DNA of 64,000 nt from Hyphomicrobiales bacterium. Lineage in GTDB: Bacteria; Pseudomonadota; Alphaproteobacteria; Rhizobiales; Rhizobiaceae. The position numbers were made by a program, and so were the translations under genes. The stretch spans positions 272,609 to 336,608 of the forward strand of contig UBYX01000002.1 of the NCBI GenBank assembly GCA_900469955.1. The letters are read 5' to 3'. Within the stretch, counting starts at the first letter, position 1, and each line of letters begins with the position of its first letter. Shown in pieces: positions 26,983 through 35,158 of this stretch. The notes under the pieces are model-generated. The model was given only the letters and a program-made list of their open reading frames with translations. It had not been told where the DNA came from and did no database searches.

Positions 26983-27453
26983 TCAGAAAGTCTTCGCGAT
27001 CTGCGCGAGCTGGTCGGCGACGATGCCCCAGCCTTCGTGAAAGCCCATTTGTTCATGGGCCTTCATATCCTCTTCCGTCCAGTGCAAGGCGGTTGCGGTA
27101 TAGCGGGTGCGGCCGTTGCCGAGGTCTTCGAACTCGACGATGGCCGTCATGAACGGCTTTTCCGATGGCACCCAGGCGCTCGTGTAAGCGTCGGTGAAGA
27201 CCAGCTTCCGGTTCGGAACAACCTCCAGGTAGACCCCGTGATTGGGGATCTTCTCGCCTTCCGGCCCCTCCATCAGGATGTAGCTCGATCCGCCTGCACG
27301 CAAATCCATCCTGGCCTCGGTCACCTTCCAGGGCTTGGGGCAGAACCATTCGCCCATCCGCTCCGGTGTGGTCCAGGCCTTGTAGAGCTGTTCGGCCGGC
27401 GCATCGATCTCGCGTACGAGCTGCAGCGGGTAACTAGCGGTATTGGCAGTCAT
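26983..27453 (-). CDS. SRPBCC/AHSA1-like protein
   Basis: This 156-residue START-like protein has LVREIDAPAEQLYKAWTTPERMGEWFCPKPWKV, SSYILMEGPEGEKIPNHGVYLEVVPNRKLVFTDAY, NGRTRYTATALHWTEEDMKAHEQMGFHEGWGIVADQL. It resembles the phenylalanyl-like SRPBCC group that is often found with ECF sigma factors of the DGPF type, and an ECF42-like sigma gene lies 0.5 kb away. The ATG at 27453 with GGGAG upstream is chosen; the reading frame extends further upstream without support. The ligand is unknown. Confidence 0.88.
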   Translation of the reverse strand: MTANTASYPLQLVREIDAPAEQLYKAWTTPERMGEWFCPKPWKVTEARMDLRAGGSSYILMEGPEGEKIPNHGVYLEVVPNRKLVFTDAYTSAWVPSEKPFMTAIVEFEDLGNGRTRYTATALHWTEEDMKAHEQMGFHEGWGIVADQLAQIAKTF

Positions 27454-27698
27454 TTTTCCATCTCCCGTTGGGTTTGAAAGACATCGTATCCGATGTTGCC
27501 CCAAGGACGGGCGGCGGAAAAGAGATCCGACAGAGCCCGCGAAGATTTTGAGTATTTTTGTCGAGGGCGCAGGCGAGATCTTCTTGCCTGGTCGATTTGA
27601 CGGAAATTTCACGGCCCTCCGCACGCTGGGCAAACGCCGCGGTGCAATCTTCCCCCATCACAAAAAATCGACTTGTCGTGTTTTGAGGGAGATCCCCG

Positions 27699-27953
27699 AT
27701 GACAAATATCCTGACCACCACGAACACAACCACGCGCCTCGCTCGTGGGCTGGGCGAGATCCTGGCTGGCGCCGCGAGCTTCTGGTTCAGCGAGAACCGC
27801 CGGCACGCAAGCCACGCACGAACCATGAAGATCCTGCACGAACTCAGCGACGAGCAGCTCACGGACATCGGCATTGATCCCTCGCTTGTTCACGTGGGGC
27901 CGAGGATGCATGTGGATGCACGGCTCATGACCACCCTGCTCTCGCTTCGGTGA
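27699..27953 (+). CDS. DUF1127 mini-protein
   Basis: This 84-residue protein ends its core with KILHELSDEQLTDIGIDPSLV, the DUF1127 (YjiS-like) signature, preceded by an amphipathic segment. DUF1127 proteins in rhizobia are arginine-rich and influence phosphate/carbon metabolism and RNA regulation. SD GAGGGAGAT precedes the ATG. It converges with the sigma factor gene 22 bases away. It is one of three DUF1127-type genes in the window. Confidence 0.8.
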   Translation: MTNILTTTNTTTRLARGLGEILAGAASFWFSENRRHASHARTMKILHELSDEQLTDIGIDPSLVHVGPRMHVDARLMTTLLSLR

Positions 27954-27974
27954 GACCGATGGCGAGCGCCTTGG

Positions 27975-29228
27975 TCATTCCACCGGCGAGGGGACGGCGC
28001 CGAGCTTATCGATCTGTTGGCGGATATGGGCGCATTCGGCTGGAGAATTGGCGAGCGCGATTGCCCGGTCGAAGGCTTCGCGCGCTTCGGCCTTGCGGTC
28101 CAACTGCATCAGGAAGCTTCCGCGCACCCCGTGGAAATAGAAATAGCCGTCGAGCCTTTCGGCAAGCGGAGCGATCAGCTCGAGCGCCTGCTCCGGACCG
28201 TCGAGCTTCGAGACGGCCACCGCCCGGTTGAGGGTGACGACCGGCGACGGCCGGAGGCGTTCCAAAAGGCCGTAGAGCTGGTTGATCTCCGCCCAATCCG
28301 TCTCTCCGGGCGTGGCGGCGCGGGCATGCAGGGCGGAGATCGCCGCCTGTACCTGGTAAGGGCCGGGCTGGCGATGGCGGATCGCCTTGTCGAGAAGCAC
28401 CAGGGCCTCGTTGATCAGCTTGCGGTCCCAGAGAGAGCGATCCTGGTCTTCCAGCAAGATGATCTGGCTCTGCCCGTCGAAGCGGGCCCCGGCGCGAGAA
28501 TGCTGCAGCATCATCAGCGCAAGCAGGCCCATGATCTCCGGCTCTCCGGGAAAGATGCGCAGGAGCAGCCGGGCGAGCCGGATCGCCTCTTCGCAGAACG
28601 CGGCGTTATCGGGATTGTTGACCCCAGCGGAATATCCCTCGTTGAAGACGAGATAGATCATCGAGGAAACCATGCCGAGCCTCGTCGCCCGCTCGGCCGC
28701 ATCCGGCGTCTCGAACGGCACACCGGCCTTGGCGACGCGGGCTTTGGCGCGGGTAATGCGCTGCTCCATCGCCGCCTCGCTGACGAGGAACGCGCGGGCG
28801 ATCTGCGGCACAGTGAGACCCGAAACGATCCTGAGCGCCAGCGCAATCTGCTGCGTATTGGGCAGATCAGGATGACAGCAGATGAACATCAGGCGCAGGA
28901 TGTCGTCCCGATAGTTGGAATTGTCGAGCCGGTCGGCGATATCGTCTTCCGCGTCGGAAAGATCGGAGAAGGCTTCCTCCTCCGGCAGCGGATCGTTTTT
29001 GGCACGCTTGCGGACCGCGTCGATGCCGCTGTTGCGGCCGACGAAGATCAGCCAGGCAGTCGGATCGCGCGGCGCGCCCCTCTCCGGCCAGGTCCGGATG
29101 GCGCGCAGGCAGGCCTCCTGAAACGCCTCCTCCGCGGTGTCGAGATCGCGGAAGTAGCGAAGCAGTGCGCCGAGCGCCTGCGGCCGGGCGGCCGTCAGTG
29201 CAAGTTCTATCCACGCGATATCGGTCAT
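27975..29228 (-). CDS. RNA polymerase ECF sigma factor, ECF42 type with C-terminal TPR region
   Basis: This 417-residue protein has sigma region 2 (residues about 10-75, AEEAFQEACLRAIRTWPERGAPRDPTAWLIFVGRN) and region 4 (about 130-180, VSGLTVPQIARAFLVSEAAMEQRITRAKARV). A long helical C-terminal domain follows with SSMIYLVFNEGYSAG and TPR-like repeats, the ECF42 (formerly SigJ-like) architecture. ECF42 members lack a classical anti-sigma factor and are usually controlled through their C-terminal domain. The gene overlaps the upstream DGPF/YCII gene by ATGA, the hallmark ECF42 pairing. Confidence 0.92.
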   Translation of the reverse strand: MTDIAWIELALTAARPQALGALLRYFRDLDTAEEAFQEACLRAIRTWPERGAPRDPTAWLIFVGRNSGIDAVRKRAKNDPLPEEEAFSDLSDAEDDIADRLDNSNYRDDILRLMFICCHPDLPNTQQIALALRIVSGLTVPQIARAFLVSEAAMEQRITRAKARVAKAGVPFETPDAAERATRLGMVSSMIYLVFNEGYSAGVNNPDNAAFCEEAIRLARLLLRIFPGEPEIMGLLALMMLQHSRAGARFDGQSQIILLEDQDRSLWDRKLINEALVLLDKAIRHRQPGPYQVQAAISALHARAATPGETDWAEINQLYGLLERLRPSPVVTLNRAVAVSKLDGPEQALELIAPLAERLDGYFYFHGVRGSFLMQLDRKAEAREAFDRAIALANSPAECAHIRQQIDKLGAVPSPVE

Positions 29229-29599
29229 GTCTTGATTGCTCCGGGGTGAAAGACGTGGAAGGGCCGGATCTCGTAGGAACTCGAGCCCGGATTGACGCTC
29301 GACAGTTGCTTGGCGAAGGCGACCGCTTCTTCAAGCGTTTCGGCGTCCACGGTATAGAAGCCGAGCAGCGCCTCCTTGGTTTCCGCGAAGGGTCCGTCGA
29401 TAACCAGCGGCTCGTCCTTGCCCTTGCGCACGGTGGTCGCGGCAGTGGTCGGCATGAGGCGCGCTACAGGCCCGAGCTTGCCGGCCTGCATCAGCGGCTG
29501 CTGGACCTCCATGAGCTTGTCCATGACGGCCGCCTCTTCCTCCTTGGACCAGGCAAAGACGGTTTCCTCATGGGCGTAGCAAAGGATGGCGTAAAGCAT
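29225..29599 (-). CDS. YCII-related DGPF-domain protein, partner of the ECF42 sigma factor
   Basis: This 124-residue ferredoxin-like protein starts MLYAILCYAHEETV, has VIDGPFAETKEALLGFYTVDAETLEEAVAFAKQL (the DGPF motif and following helix) and ends EIRPFHVFHPG. DGPF proteins are the usual first gene of ECF42 operons and are the main targets of these sigma factors; their reaction is unknown. AAGGAGATCG lies directly before the ATG at 29599. The stop overlaps the sigma start codon, so the two are translationally coupled. Confidence 0.92.
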   Translation of the reverse strand: MLYAILCYAHEETVFAWSKEEEAAVMDKLMEVQQPLMQAGKLGPVARLMPTTAATTVRKGKDEPLVIDGPFAETKEALLGFYTVDAETLEEAVAFAKQLSSVNPGSSSYEIRPFHVFHPGAIKT

Positions 29600-29675
29600 C
29601 TCGATCTCCTTCTCCTGTTGAAGACGAAGGAGTAGCCGCTGATCCGACCGGCCGCAGCAATTTTTTTGAAGCAAC

Positions 29676-30539
29676 CTAGCGGCGGCCCGTGGGGCTGGTC
29701 CCGAAACTCTCGCGGAAGCGGCGGGAAAAATGCGAGCGGGAGGAGTAACCCGCCGCCTCCGCGGCTGCGAGACTGGACGCACCGGCGACGAGCGCATTTT
29801 GCCCTGCCCGGAGACGCTCGCGGCGCAGGATGGTGCGGAAGGAGGTCCCTTCGACTGAAAGGCGACGCCTGAGAGTGGAGGCGCCGATCCTGAGTTCTCT
29901 CGCCACATCTGCAACGCACCACGATTCCGAAGGCGCCGTCGCGATCAGCCACGCGACCTCTTCGGCAACGCTCTGGCGGAACAATGCCCGCGCTTCCGGC
30001 AAGGGCCTGAGGAGCGCCAGAACTTCGGTCATCCTCAGCCGTTTGATCGTCTCGCCGGTGGATCCGTCGGCAATCGACGTCGCCGCATGGCAGAGTGCTT
30101 CGACCAGATCTTCGCCGAGCGGCACGCCGAACGAGCCGGTCGCGCCGCCTTCCAGTCGCTCCGCCGCGGAAAGCGGCGCAATTCCCTCCGGCAGGCTCGG
30201 CACATCGAGGCGAAGCGCCACGTAAAGCCCGTTCGTCGCGTCGGGAATGTTGACGACATCCATCGGCACCCCGGTCGGCAGCACGAAGACCGAGCCCGCC
30301 GGGAACGATTGACCCCGGTCGCCCAGCCACACGTCCTTCTGGCCATAGAGTACGATGCAGATCATCGGGCAGTCGAGCTGCAGCGCCGTCATCCGCTCGC
30401 GATCGAAGCAGCAATAGGCAAAAAGCTGCCCGCCATAGGGATGCATGCCGCGGTCGAGCCGGCCCGAAACCACGGGACGCAGGCGCTCGAGCAGACGGCG
30501 GGAAAGATCGGGAAAACGGTCGCGCATGATCAGGTTCAT
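29676..30539 (-). CDS. AraC-family transcriptional regulator
   Basis: This regulator of about 287 residues has an N-terminal cupin-like effector domain (LQLDCPMICIVLYGQKDVWLGDRGQSFPAGSVFVLPTGVPMDVVN) and a C-terminal AraC double helix-turn-helix (VADVARELRIGASTLRRRLSVEGTSFRTILRRERLRAGQNAL and AAEAAGYSSRSHFSRRFRESFGTSP). The start could be the ATG at 30539 or 30557; neither has a good SD. It is divergent from the lactonase-like secreted enzyme gene at 30676, which is the most likely target. Confidence 0.88.
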   Translation of the reverse strand: MNLIMRDRFPDLSRRLLERLRPVVSGRLDRGMHPYGGQLFAYCCFDRERMTALQLDCPMICIVLYGQKDVWLGDRGQSFPAGSVFVLPTGVPMDVVNIPDATNGLYVALRLDVPSLPEGIAPLSAAERLEGGATGSFGVPLGEDLVEALCHAATSIADGSTGETIKRLRMTEVLALLRPLPEARALFRQSVAEEVAWLIATAPSESWCVADVARELRIGASTLRRRLSVEGTSFRTILRRERLRAGQNALVAGASSLAAAEAAGYSSRSHFSRRFRESFGTSPTGRR

Positions 30540-30675
30540 GGGGCGACTATAGCGCATCCTGACACGCGAAAAACGTGCCTGGTGAGCGTTTCGGGCTCAA
30601 GCCGATGAAATTCCGGCACCAGCGGACCTTCAGTAACGGGCAAAAGGCGGCGGCTTCAACAAAGGAGACATTCTG

Positions 30676-31515
30676 ATGAAGACCCTTGCTTCCCTCTTCA
30701 GCCTCGGCGCCGCATTGCTGACGCTGTCCACCCCGGCCAAGGCAGCGGCCGACCTCGAGCTCTGGCGGCTGGACTGCGGCTCGGTCGTGATCAAGGACCT
30801 GTCGAGCTTTTCCGATACCTTCAGCTATGCCGGCGAAACCCGCACGCTGACCGCCAGCTGCTACGTGATCCGCCACGGCGCCGACTACATGCTCTGGGAT
30901 GCCGGCCTGCCGGCGGCGCTGATCGGCAAGGCGCCGGATCCGAGCCAGGCGATGGCGCCCGCGCTGACAGTCGACATACCGACCCAGCTTGCCAGGATCG
31001 GCATCAAGCCGGAGCAGATCGGCATCGTCGGCATCAGCCACAACCATTTCGACCATATGGGCCAGGCAACCAGCTTTCCCAAAGCCACGCTGATGATCGG
31101 CGCCGGCGACTGGGAGAGCCTGCATGCCGATCCCCTGCCCTTCGCGGTCATGTCCGCTCTCGTCCAGCCGTGGCTGGATGGAAAGGCCAAGGTCGATCCG
31201 GTTTCCGGCGATCGCGACGTGTTCGGCGACGGTCAGGTGATGATGCTTGCCATGCCCGGCCACACCGAGGGCGAAACCGCATTGCTGGTAAACCTGCCGC
31301 AGACGGGACCGGTCCTGCTGTCCGGCGACGTCGTGCATTTCGAAGAGCAGATCGCCAATCGCGGCGTGCCGCCGTTCAACGTCAACAGGGCGGAAAGCCT
31401 CGCTTCGATGGAGCGTATGACGCAGATCGCGGAGAAACTCGACGCGAAGCTGATCGTCCAGCACGATGCGAGCCATATCGGCCGCCTGCCGGCTTTCCCG
31501 GCCAGCGCCCGGTAA
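30676..31515 (+). CDS. Secreted metallo-beta-lactamase fold hydrolase, N-acyl homoserine lactonase-like
   Basis: This 279-residue protein has a Sec signal (MKTLASLFSLGAALLTLSTPAKA). It contains the dinuclear zinc site SHNHFDHMG (His122, His124, Asp126, His127), PGHTEGE (His196), LSGDVVHF (Asp218) and VQHDASH (His263). The VPPFNVNRAESLASMERM segment is shared with AttM/BlcC/AiiA-type lactonases. It may open lactones in the periplasm, but quorum quenching is not proven. SD AAAGGAGA supports the start. It is divergent from an AraC regulator gene. Confidence 0.85.
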   Translation: MKTLASLFSLGAALLTLSTPAKAAADLELWRLDCGSVVIKDLSSFSDTFSYAGETRTLTASCYVIRHGADYMLWDAGLPAALIGKAPDPSQAMAPALTVDIPTQLARIGIKPEQIGIVGISHNHFDHMGQATSFPKATLMIGAGDWESLHADPLPFAVMSALVQPWLDGKAKVDPVSGDRDVFGDGQVMMLAMPGHTEGETALLVNLPQTGPVLLSGDVVHFEEQIANRGVPPFNVNRAESLASMERMTQIAEKLDAKLIVQHDASHIGRLPAFPASAR

Positions 31516-31604
31516 TCTGAACGCCATATTCATGAGATCGCCACTGGCGCATCGCGCGCCGGTGGCTATATTCCGCGGGAACAAATTGCAGCCGAGGACA
31601 CCTC

Positions 31605-32309
31605 ATGGCCGATCTCTCCGCCTTCCCCATCGCCACCAAATGGCCCGCCGAGAACCCCAACATCCTGCAGCTCTATTCGACGCCGACGCCGAACGGCGTG
31701 AAGGTATCGATCATGCTGGAGGAGATCGGCCTGCCCTATGAGCCGCATTTCATCAATATCGGCGAGAACGAGACCTGGGGACCGGAATATCTCGCGCTCA
31801 ACCCGAACGGCAAGATCCCGGCGATCATCGATCCCGACGGCCCGGGCGGCAAGCCGCTCGGCCTCTTCGAATCCGGCGCGATCCTGATCTACCTTGCCGA
31901 AAAGACCGACAAGCTTCTGCCCGCCGACCCCGCCAGACGTTACGAGACGATCCAGTGGGTGATGTTCCAGATGGGCGGCCTCGGCCCGATGTTCGGCCAG
32001 CTCGGCTTCTTCCATAAATTCGCCGGCAAGGACTATGAGGACAAGCGTCCGCGCGACCGATATGTCAAGGAATCGGCCCGCCTCATCCGCGTCATCGAGA
32101 CCCGCCTCGAAGGCCGCGACTGGATCATGGGCGACGAATATACCATCGCCGACATTTCCATGCTCGGCTGGGTGCGCAACCTGATCGGCTTCTACGGCGC
32201 CGGCGAACTGATCGAATACGACCAGCTGAAGCTGGTCCCGAAATGGCTGGAGCGCGGCCTCGCCCGTCCAGCGGTACAGCGCGGCCTGGAAATCCCCAAG
32301 CGACCGTGA
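31605..32309 (+). CDS. Glutathione S-transferase, Nu-class (YfcG/YghU-like)
   Basis: This 234-residue protein has an N-terminal thioredoxin fold with ILQLYSTPTPNGVKVSIMLEEIGLPYEPH, LNPNGKIPAIIDPD (cis-Pro) and LFESGAILIYLAEK (glutathione gamma-Glu contact), and a C-terminal helical domain with GDEYTIADISMLGWV (the N-capping box). The TPNG(V)KVSIMLEE segment is the YfcG/YghU hallmark; members reduce disulfides of glutathione and organic peroxides. SD GGACACCTC is weak. The gene is followed by the membrane hypothetical after 4 bases. Confidence 0.92.
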   Translation: MADLSAFPIATKWPAENPNILQLYSTPTPNGVKVSIMLEEIGLPYEPHFINIGENETWGPEYLALNPNGKIPAIIDPDGPGGKPLGLFESGAILIYLAEKTDKLLPADPARRYETIQWVMFQMGGLGPMFGQLGFFHKFAGKDYEDKRPRDRYVKESARLIRVIETRLEGRDWIMGDEYTIADISMLGWVRNLIGFYGAGELIEYDQLKLVPKWLERGLARPAVQRGLEIPKRP

Positions 32310-32313
32310 TTGA

Positions 32314-32760
32314 ATGCGGAAGCAATCCAAGATCTATGGCGCGGTTGGCTTGATGCTTTTTGTAGGAGCAGCGATTGCGGATCTTTACTTCCGCAACGGT
32401 GTGATTCGCGTAGTCGGCGCCGTTGGTATAGTTTTTTTTCTAGGCGGCTTTTTAGATTGGTTTTCTGCAAAAAAACCAGCGAAGCTACAGCAGTTGACGC
32501 CATTTCAAGAGTCCCTGCTATGTTGGGCGGCTTTCTTGATATCGGCGTTCATTATCTGGGATAATGCGCAAGACTTGCTTGCGGGGCAGACTACCTTGCC
32601 AAGGCGGCATGGTCCTCGGACGGTTGTTACGAGCGAGAAGCAGCCTATAATATTTTACTCGAAGATAGCTATCGGGTTTGTGATATTCGGCCTTATCTCG
32701 CTCGGCACAAGCTACAGGCTCTTTCAACTCTCACGCGGCGGCAAAAGACCAGAAGGATAA
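32314..32760 (+). CDS. Hypothetical four-helix membrane protein
   Basis: This 148-residue protein has hydrophobic segments at about 8-24, 31-48, 68-86 and 117-135. Short loops carry Lys/Arg patches (SAKKPAKLQQ, RRHGPRTVVTSEKQ). No motif is recognised. It starts four bases after the GST stop and ends five bases before the GFA gene, so it sits in a tight plus-strand run, yet its codon use is visibly more AT-rich than either neighbour (ggttttttttct-like stretches), which suggests a separate origin. There is no good SD. Confidence 0.6.
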   Translation: MRKQSKIYGAVGLMLFVGAAIADLYFRNGVIRVVGAVGIVFFLGGFLDWFSAKKPAKLQQLTPFQESLLCWAAFLISAFIIWDNAQDLLAGQTTLPRRHGPRTVVTSEKQPIIFYSKIAIGFVIFGLISLGTSYRLFQLSRGGKRPEG

Positions 32761-32765
32761 CACCC

Positions 32766-33227
32766 ATGCCCGTGTTGATTCCTCGTCTCCCCATGGAAGG
32801 CGGATGCCGTTGCGGTCGGGTCCGGCTGAGGATCAGCGCCCAGCCGATCCTCACCATGGCCTGCCATTGCACCGGCTGCCAGAAGATGAGCGCCAGCGCC
32901 TATTCGCTCTCCGCCGCCGTTCCTGCGGAGGGCTTCGAGGTCACAGAAGGCGAACCGGTGATCGGCGGCCTGCACGGAGCAGACGCGCATCACTACCATT
33001 GCCCGCACTGCAAGAGCTGGATGTTTACCCGGCCGGAAGGCATGGACTGGTTCGTCAACCTGCGTCCCACCATGCTCGACGACGCAAATTGGTTCTCGCC
33101 GTTCATCGAAACCTACACATCCGAAAAGCTGCCCTGGGCGACGACGCCGGCCGTTCATTCCTACGAGACGTTCCCGCCTTTCGAGGCGTATGAAGGATTG
33201 GTCAGGGAATTCGCGGAAAAAAGCTAA
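32766..33227 (+). CDS. GFA family zinc protein (second copy type)
   Basis: This 153-residue protein has GGCRCGRVRLRIS, CHCTGCQKMSASAYSLS and HYHCPHCKSWMFTR, the complete GFA cysteine set (the last CxxC is CPHC). It differs widely from the GFA protein at 9.4 kb, so this is not a recent duplication. The reaction is unknown. It is followed 92 bases later by a VOC gene on the same strand, a typical cluster of small detoxification-type enzymes. Confidence 0.88.
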   Translation: MPVLIPRLPMEGGCRCGRVRLRISAQPILTMACHCTGCQKMSASAYSLSAAVPAEGFEVTEGEPVIGGLHGADAHHYHCPHCKSWMFTRPEGMDWFVNLRPTMLDDANWFSPFIETYTSEKLPWATTPAVHSYETFPPFEAYEGLVREFAEKS

Positions 33228-33318
33228 AAACTTTCCGCCCGTTTGTCGGCTTCCGCTCATTCCGTCCGTCCTTGGGCAGGTTCAAGCGGAACCTCAACCG
33301 AACAAGGAGGGAAATTTC

Positions 33319-33750
33319 ATGGAAGCGGCAGCTCAGACCAATGACAATCCGGCACCCTCGCCCGTCCGCGGCGGGCTTGTGGCCTATCTGCAGGTGGACG
33401 GCGCGATGAAGGCGGCCGAGTTCTACAAGCAGGCCTTCGGCGCCACGATCGAGTCCTTCCATCCGGTGGACGAGCAGGGCCGGACGATGCATGTTCATCT
33501 CTATATCAACGGCAGCTCGCTGATGTTGAGCGACGCCTATCCGGACCACGGATATCCGCATGAAAAGGCTCAGGGCTACACCATGCTTCTGCCCCTGACC
33601 AACGAAGAAGTCGACTTCTGGTGGAAGCGCGCCGTCGATGCCGGGCTCGAGGTGAAGCTGGAGTTGCAGGTGATGTTCTGGGGTGACCGCTACGGCCAGC
33701 TCAGCGATCCTTTCGGTGTCTCCTGGGCGATGAACGCACCGGTAAAATAA
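33319..33750 (+). CDS. VOC family protein, PhnB-like
   Basis: This 143-residue protein has two beta-alpha-beta-beta-beta modules: GGLVAYLQVDGAMKAAEFYKQAFGATIESFHPVDEQGRTMHVHLYINGSSLMLSDAYPDHG, then YTMLLPLTNEEVDFWWKRAVDAGLEVKLELQVMFWGDRYGQLSDPFGVSWAM. The DRYGQLSDPFG(V)xW end is the mark of PhnB/3-demethylubiquinone-like VOC members. Substrate and metal are not clear. The ATG at 33319 with AAGGAGG upstream is preferred. A strong terminator follows 29 bases after the stop. Confidence 0.88.
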   Translation: MEAAAQTNDNPAPSPVRGGLVAYLQVDGAMKAAEFYKQAFGATIESFHPVDEQGRTMHVHLYINGSSLMLSDAYPDHGYPHEKAQGYTMLLPLTNEEVDFWWKRAVDAGLEVKLELQVMFWGDRYGQLSDPFGVSWAMNAPVK

Positions 33751-33778
33751 ACCTGGCCTTGTCGAAACAGACTCTTCA

Positions 33779-33804
33779 GGGCGACCGGTCTCGGTCGCCC
33801 TTTT
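33779..33804 (+). terminator. Rho-independent terminator after the VOC gene
   Basis: The stem GGGCGACC (33779-33786) with GGTCGCCC (33793-33800), six-base loop, is followed by TTTT. It closes the GST-to-VOC run on the plus strand. Confidence 0.88.
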
Positions 33805-33989
33805 GCCGTTTGGCGCCGGGCGAACACAATCGCCTCAAACCTTTGTGACCGGATAGGTCCTCACTTTGACACAGGAATTAACGTCTCGGTAACCGTCCGG
33901 ACCTTGAATAAGGCCATCCTGAAATGGCCCATCTCCAGGCCGAGGCCGTCCGGTTCTCGCCCTGGGGCCTGTTGCTTTGTGGAGATACC

Positions 33990-34484
33990 ATGCCGATCAA
34001 GTCCTTCGTCCTCGCCCTTCCCCTCACCTTTGTCGCCGCAGCTTCCGCGACGGCCCAGCCGACCCGGGTCGCGCAGTTCGACGCGTGGGGTGTCTACTCC
34101 TATACCGATGCCGGCCAGACGAGTTGCTATGCGCTTTCCGTACCGGTGAATTCGGCGCCTGCCGGCATCGATCACGGAGACAATTTCTTCCTGATCGCGC
34201 CCCACGGCGAGACCGCCTATGCGCCACAGGCGGTGATGGGCTACCCTCTGCAGGAAGGCTCCGAAATCAGCCTGACGGTGGGTAACGAGGCTTTCCGTCT
34301 GATGCCTAAGGACAAGACCGCCTGGCTGCGCAATCAGGAACGCGAACCGGTTCTGGTCGAAGCCATGCGCGGCGGAAGCGACATGAAACTCGAAGCCACG
34401 TCCCGCCGCGGCACCAATACCAGCTATTCCTATTCCCTGCGAGGTGTCAGCGCCGCTCTCCAGGCAGTCCGCAAGTGCCGCTGA
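33990..34484 (+). CDS. Invasion-associated locus B (IalB)-like periplasmic protein
   Basis: This 164-residue protein has a signal peptide (MPIKSFVLALPLTFVAAASATA) and the IalB-type pattern FDAWGVYSYTDAGQTSCYALSVPVN, NFFLIAPHGETAYAPQAVMGYPLQEGSEISLTVGNEAFRL, where a single strand-rich domain has paired cysteines (one near residue 47, one near the end, RKCR). IalB proteins are periplasmic/outer-membrane-associated proteins of alphaproteobacteria, named from Bartonella. The ATG at 33990 has GGAGA upstream. It is followed by an SH3-domain protein gene that is probably co-transcribed. Confidence 0.78.
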   Translation: MPIKSFVLALPLTFVAAASATAQPTRVAQFDAWGVYSYTDAGQTSCYALSVPVNSAPAGIDHGDNFFLIAPHGETAYAPQAVMGYPLQEGSEISLTVGNEAFRLMPKDKTAWLRNQEREPVLVEAMRGGSDMKLEATSRRGTNTSYSYSLRGVSAALQAVRKCR

Positions 34485-34523
34485 CCGTCGATCGGCGCGC
34501 GAAACAGGCGGAGTTTTGAGCCG

Positions 34524-35096
34524 GTGAGATTGCACCGAAAAGGGTGGGCGTTCGGCGCTACAGCTCTGGCCGCATCGCTTGTTTTCAGTCCTGCTTTTCC
34601 CGGTGCGGCTGCGGGGCCGGCAAAAGCCGAGCCGTCACTGGCCGCCGGTTTCCGCAAGGGCCGCGAGACCGGGTACCCGGTTCCGCGTTTCGTGACACTG
34701 AAGGCCGCTAAGGCGCATATGCGGGTTGGCCCCTCGATCGATCACCCCACTGTCTGGGTCTATTCGGCCCGCGGTCTGCCCATGGAGATCATCGAGGAAT
34801 ATGGCAACTGGCGGCGCGTGCGCGATCCCGAAGGTACTACGGGCTGGATGTTCGCACCCTTGCTGTCGGGCCGGCGCACAGCCGTTGTCGGCCCATGGGT
34901 GAAGCAGACGATAGCTCTTCGCGCCGCCCCCTCGCCGAATGCAAGGATCGTCGCCCGCCTGTCTGCAAAAGTCCGCCTCGACCTTTCCGACTGCGATCGA
35001 AAATGGTGCAGGGTATCGCTGCAAAAAAGCCCCCTGAGCGGCTTCATCGAGCAGAATTCCCTCTGGGGCGTCTATCCGGGAGAAATGGTGAACTGA
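34524..35096 (+). CDS. Secreted bacterial SH3-domain protein
   Basis: This 190-residue protein has a signal sequence (WAFGATALAASLVFSPAFPGAAA) and two SH3b domains: about residues 58-115 (TLKAAKAHMRVGPSIDHPTVWVYSARGLPMEIIEEYGNWRRVRDPEGTTGWMF) and about 122-188 (KQTIALRAAPSPNARIVARLSAKVRLDLSDCDRKWCRVSL). Such proteins bind cell-wall peptides or metals in the periplasm. GTG start. Its stop lies 7 bases from a 37-bp repeat copied from the 3' end of the D,D-carboxypeptidase gene. Confidence 0.85.
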   Translation: MRLHRKGWAFGATALAASLVFSPAFPGAAAGPAKAEPSLAAGFRKGRETGYPVPRFVTLKAAKAHMRVGPSIDHPTVWVYSARGLPMEIIEEYGNWRRVRDPEGTTGWMFAPLLSGRRTAVVGPWVKQTIALRAAPSPNARIVARLSAKVRLDLSDCDRKWCRVSLQKSPLSGFIEQNSLWGVYPGEMVN

Positions 35097-35102
35097 AGGC
35101 GA

Positions 35103-35139
35103 CCTACCGCACCACGAAGCAGTTCACCGCTTTTGCCTG
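35103..35139. repeat. 37-bp direct repeat, left copy bordering the toxin/immunity cassette
   Basis: This segment is identical to 36933-36969, which is the last 12 codons and stop of the D,D-carboxypeptidase gene. With one mismatch the match extends to 43 bases (35103-35145 and 36933-36975). Here it has no coding role. It begins 6 bases after the SH3-protein stop and ends about 20 bases before the immunity-like gene stop. Confidence 0.92.
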
Positions 35140-35158
35140 AAGCACGGCATCGCAGAAT

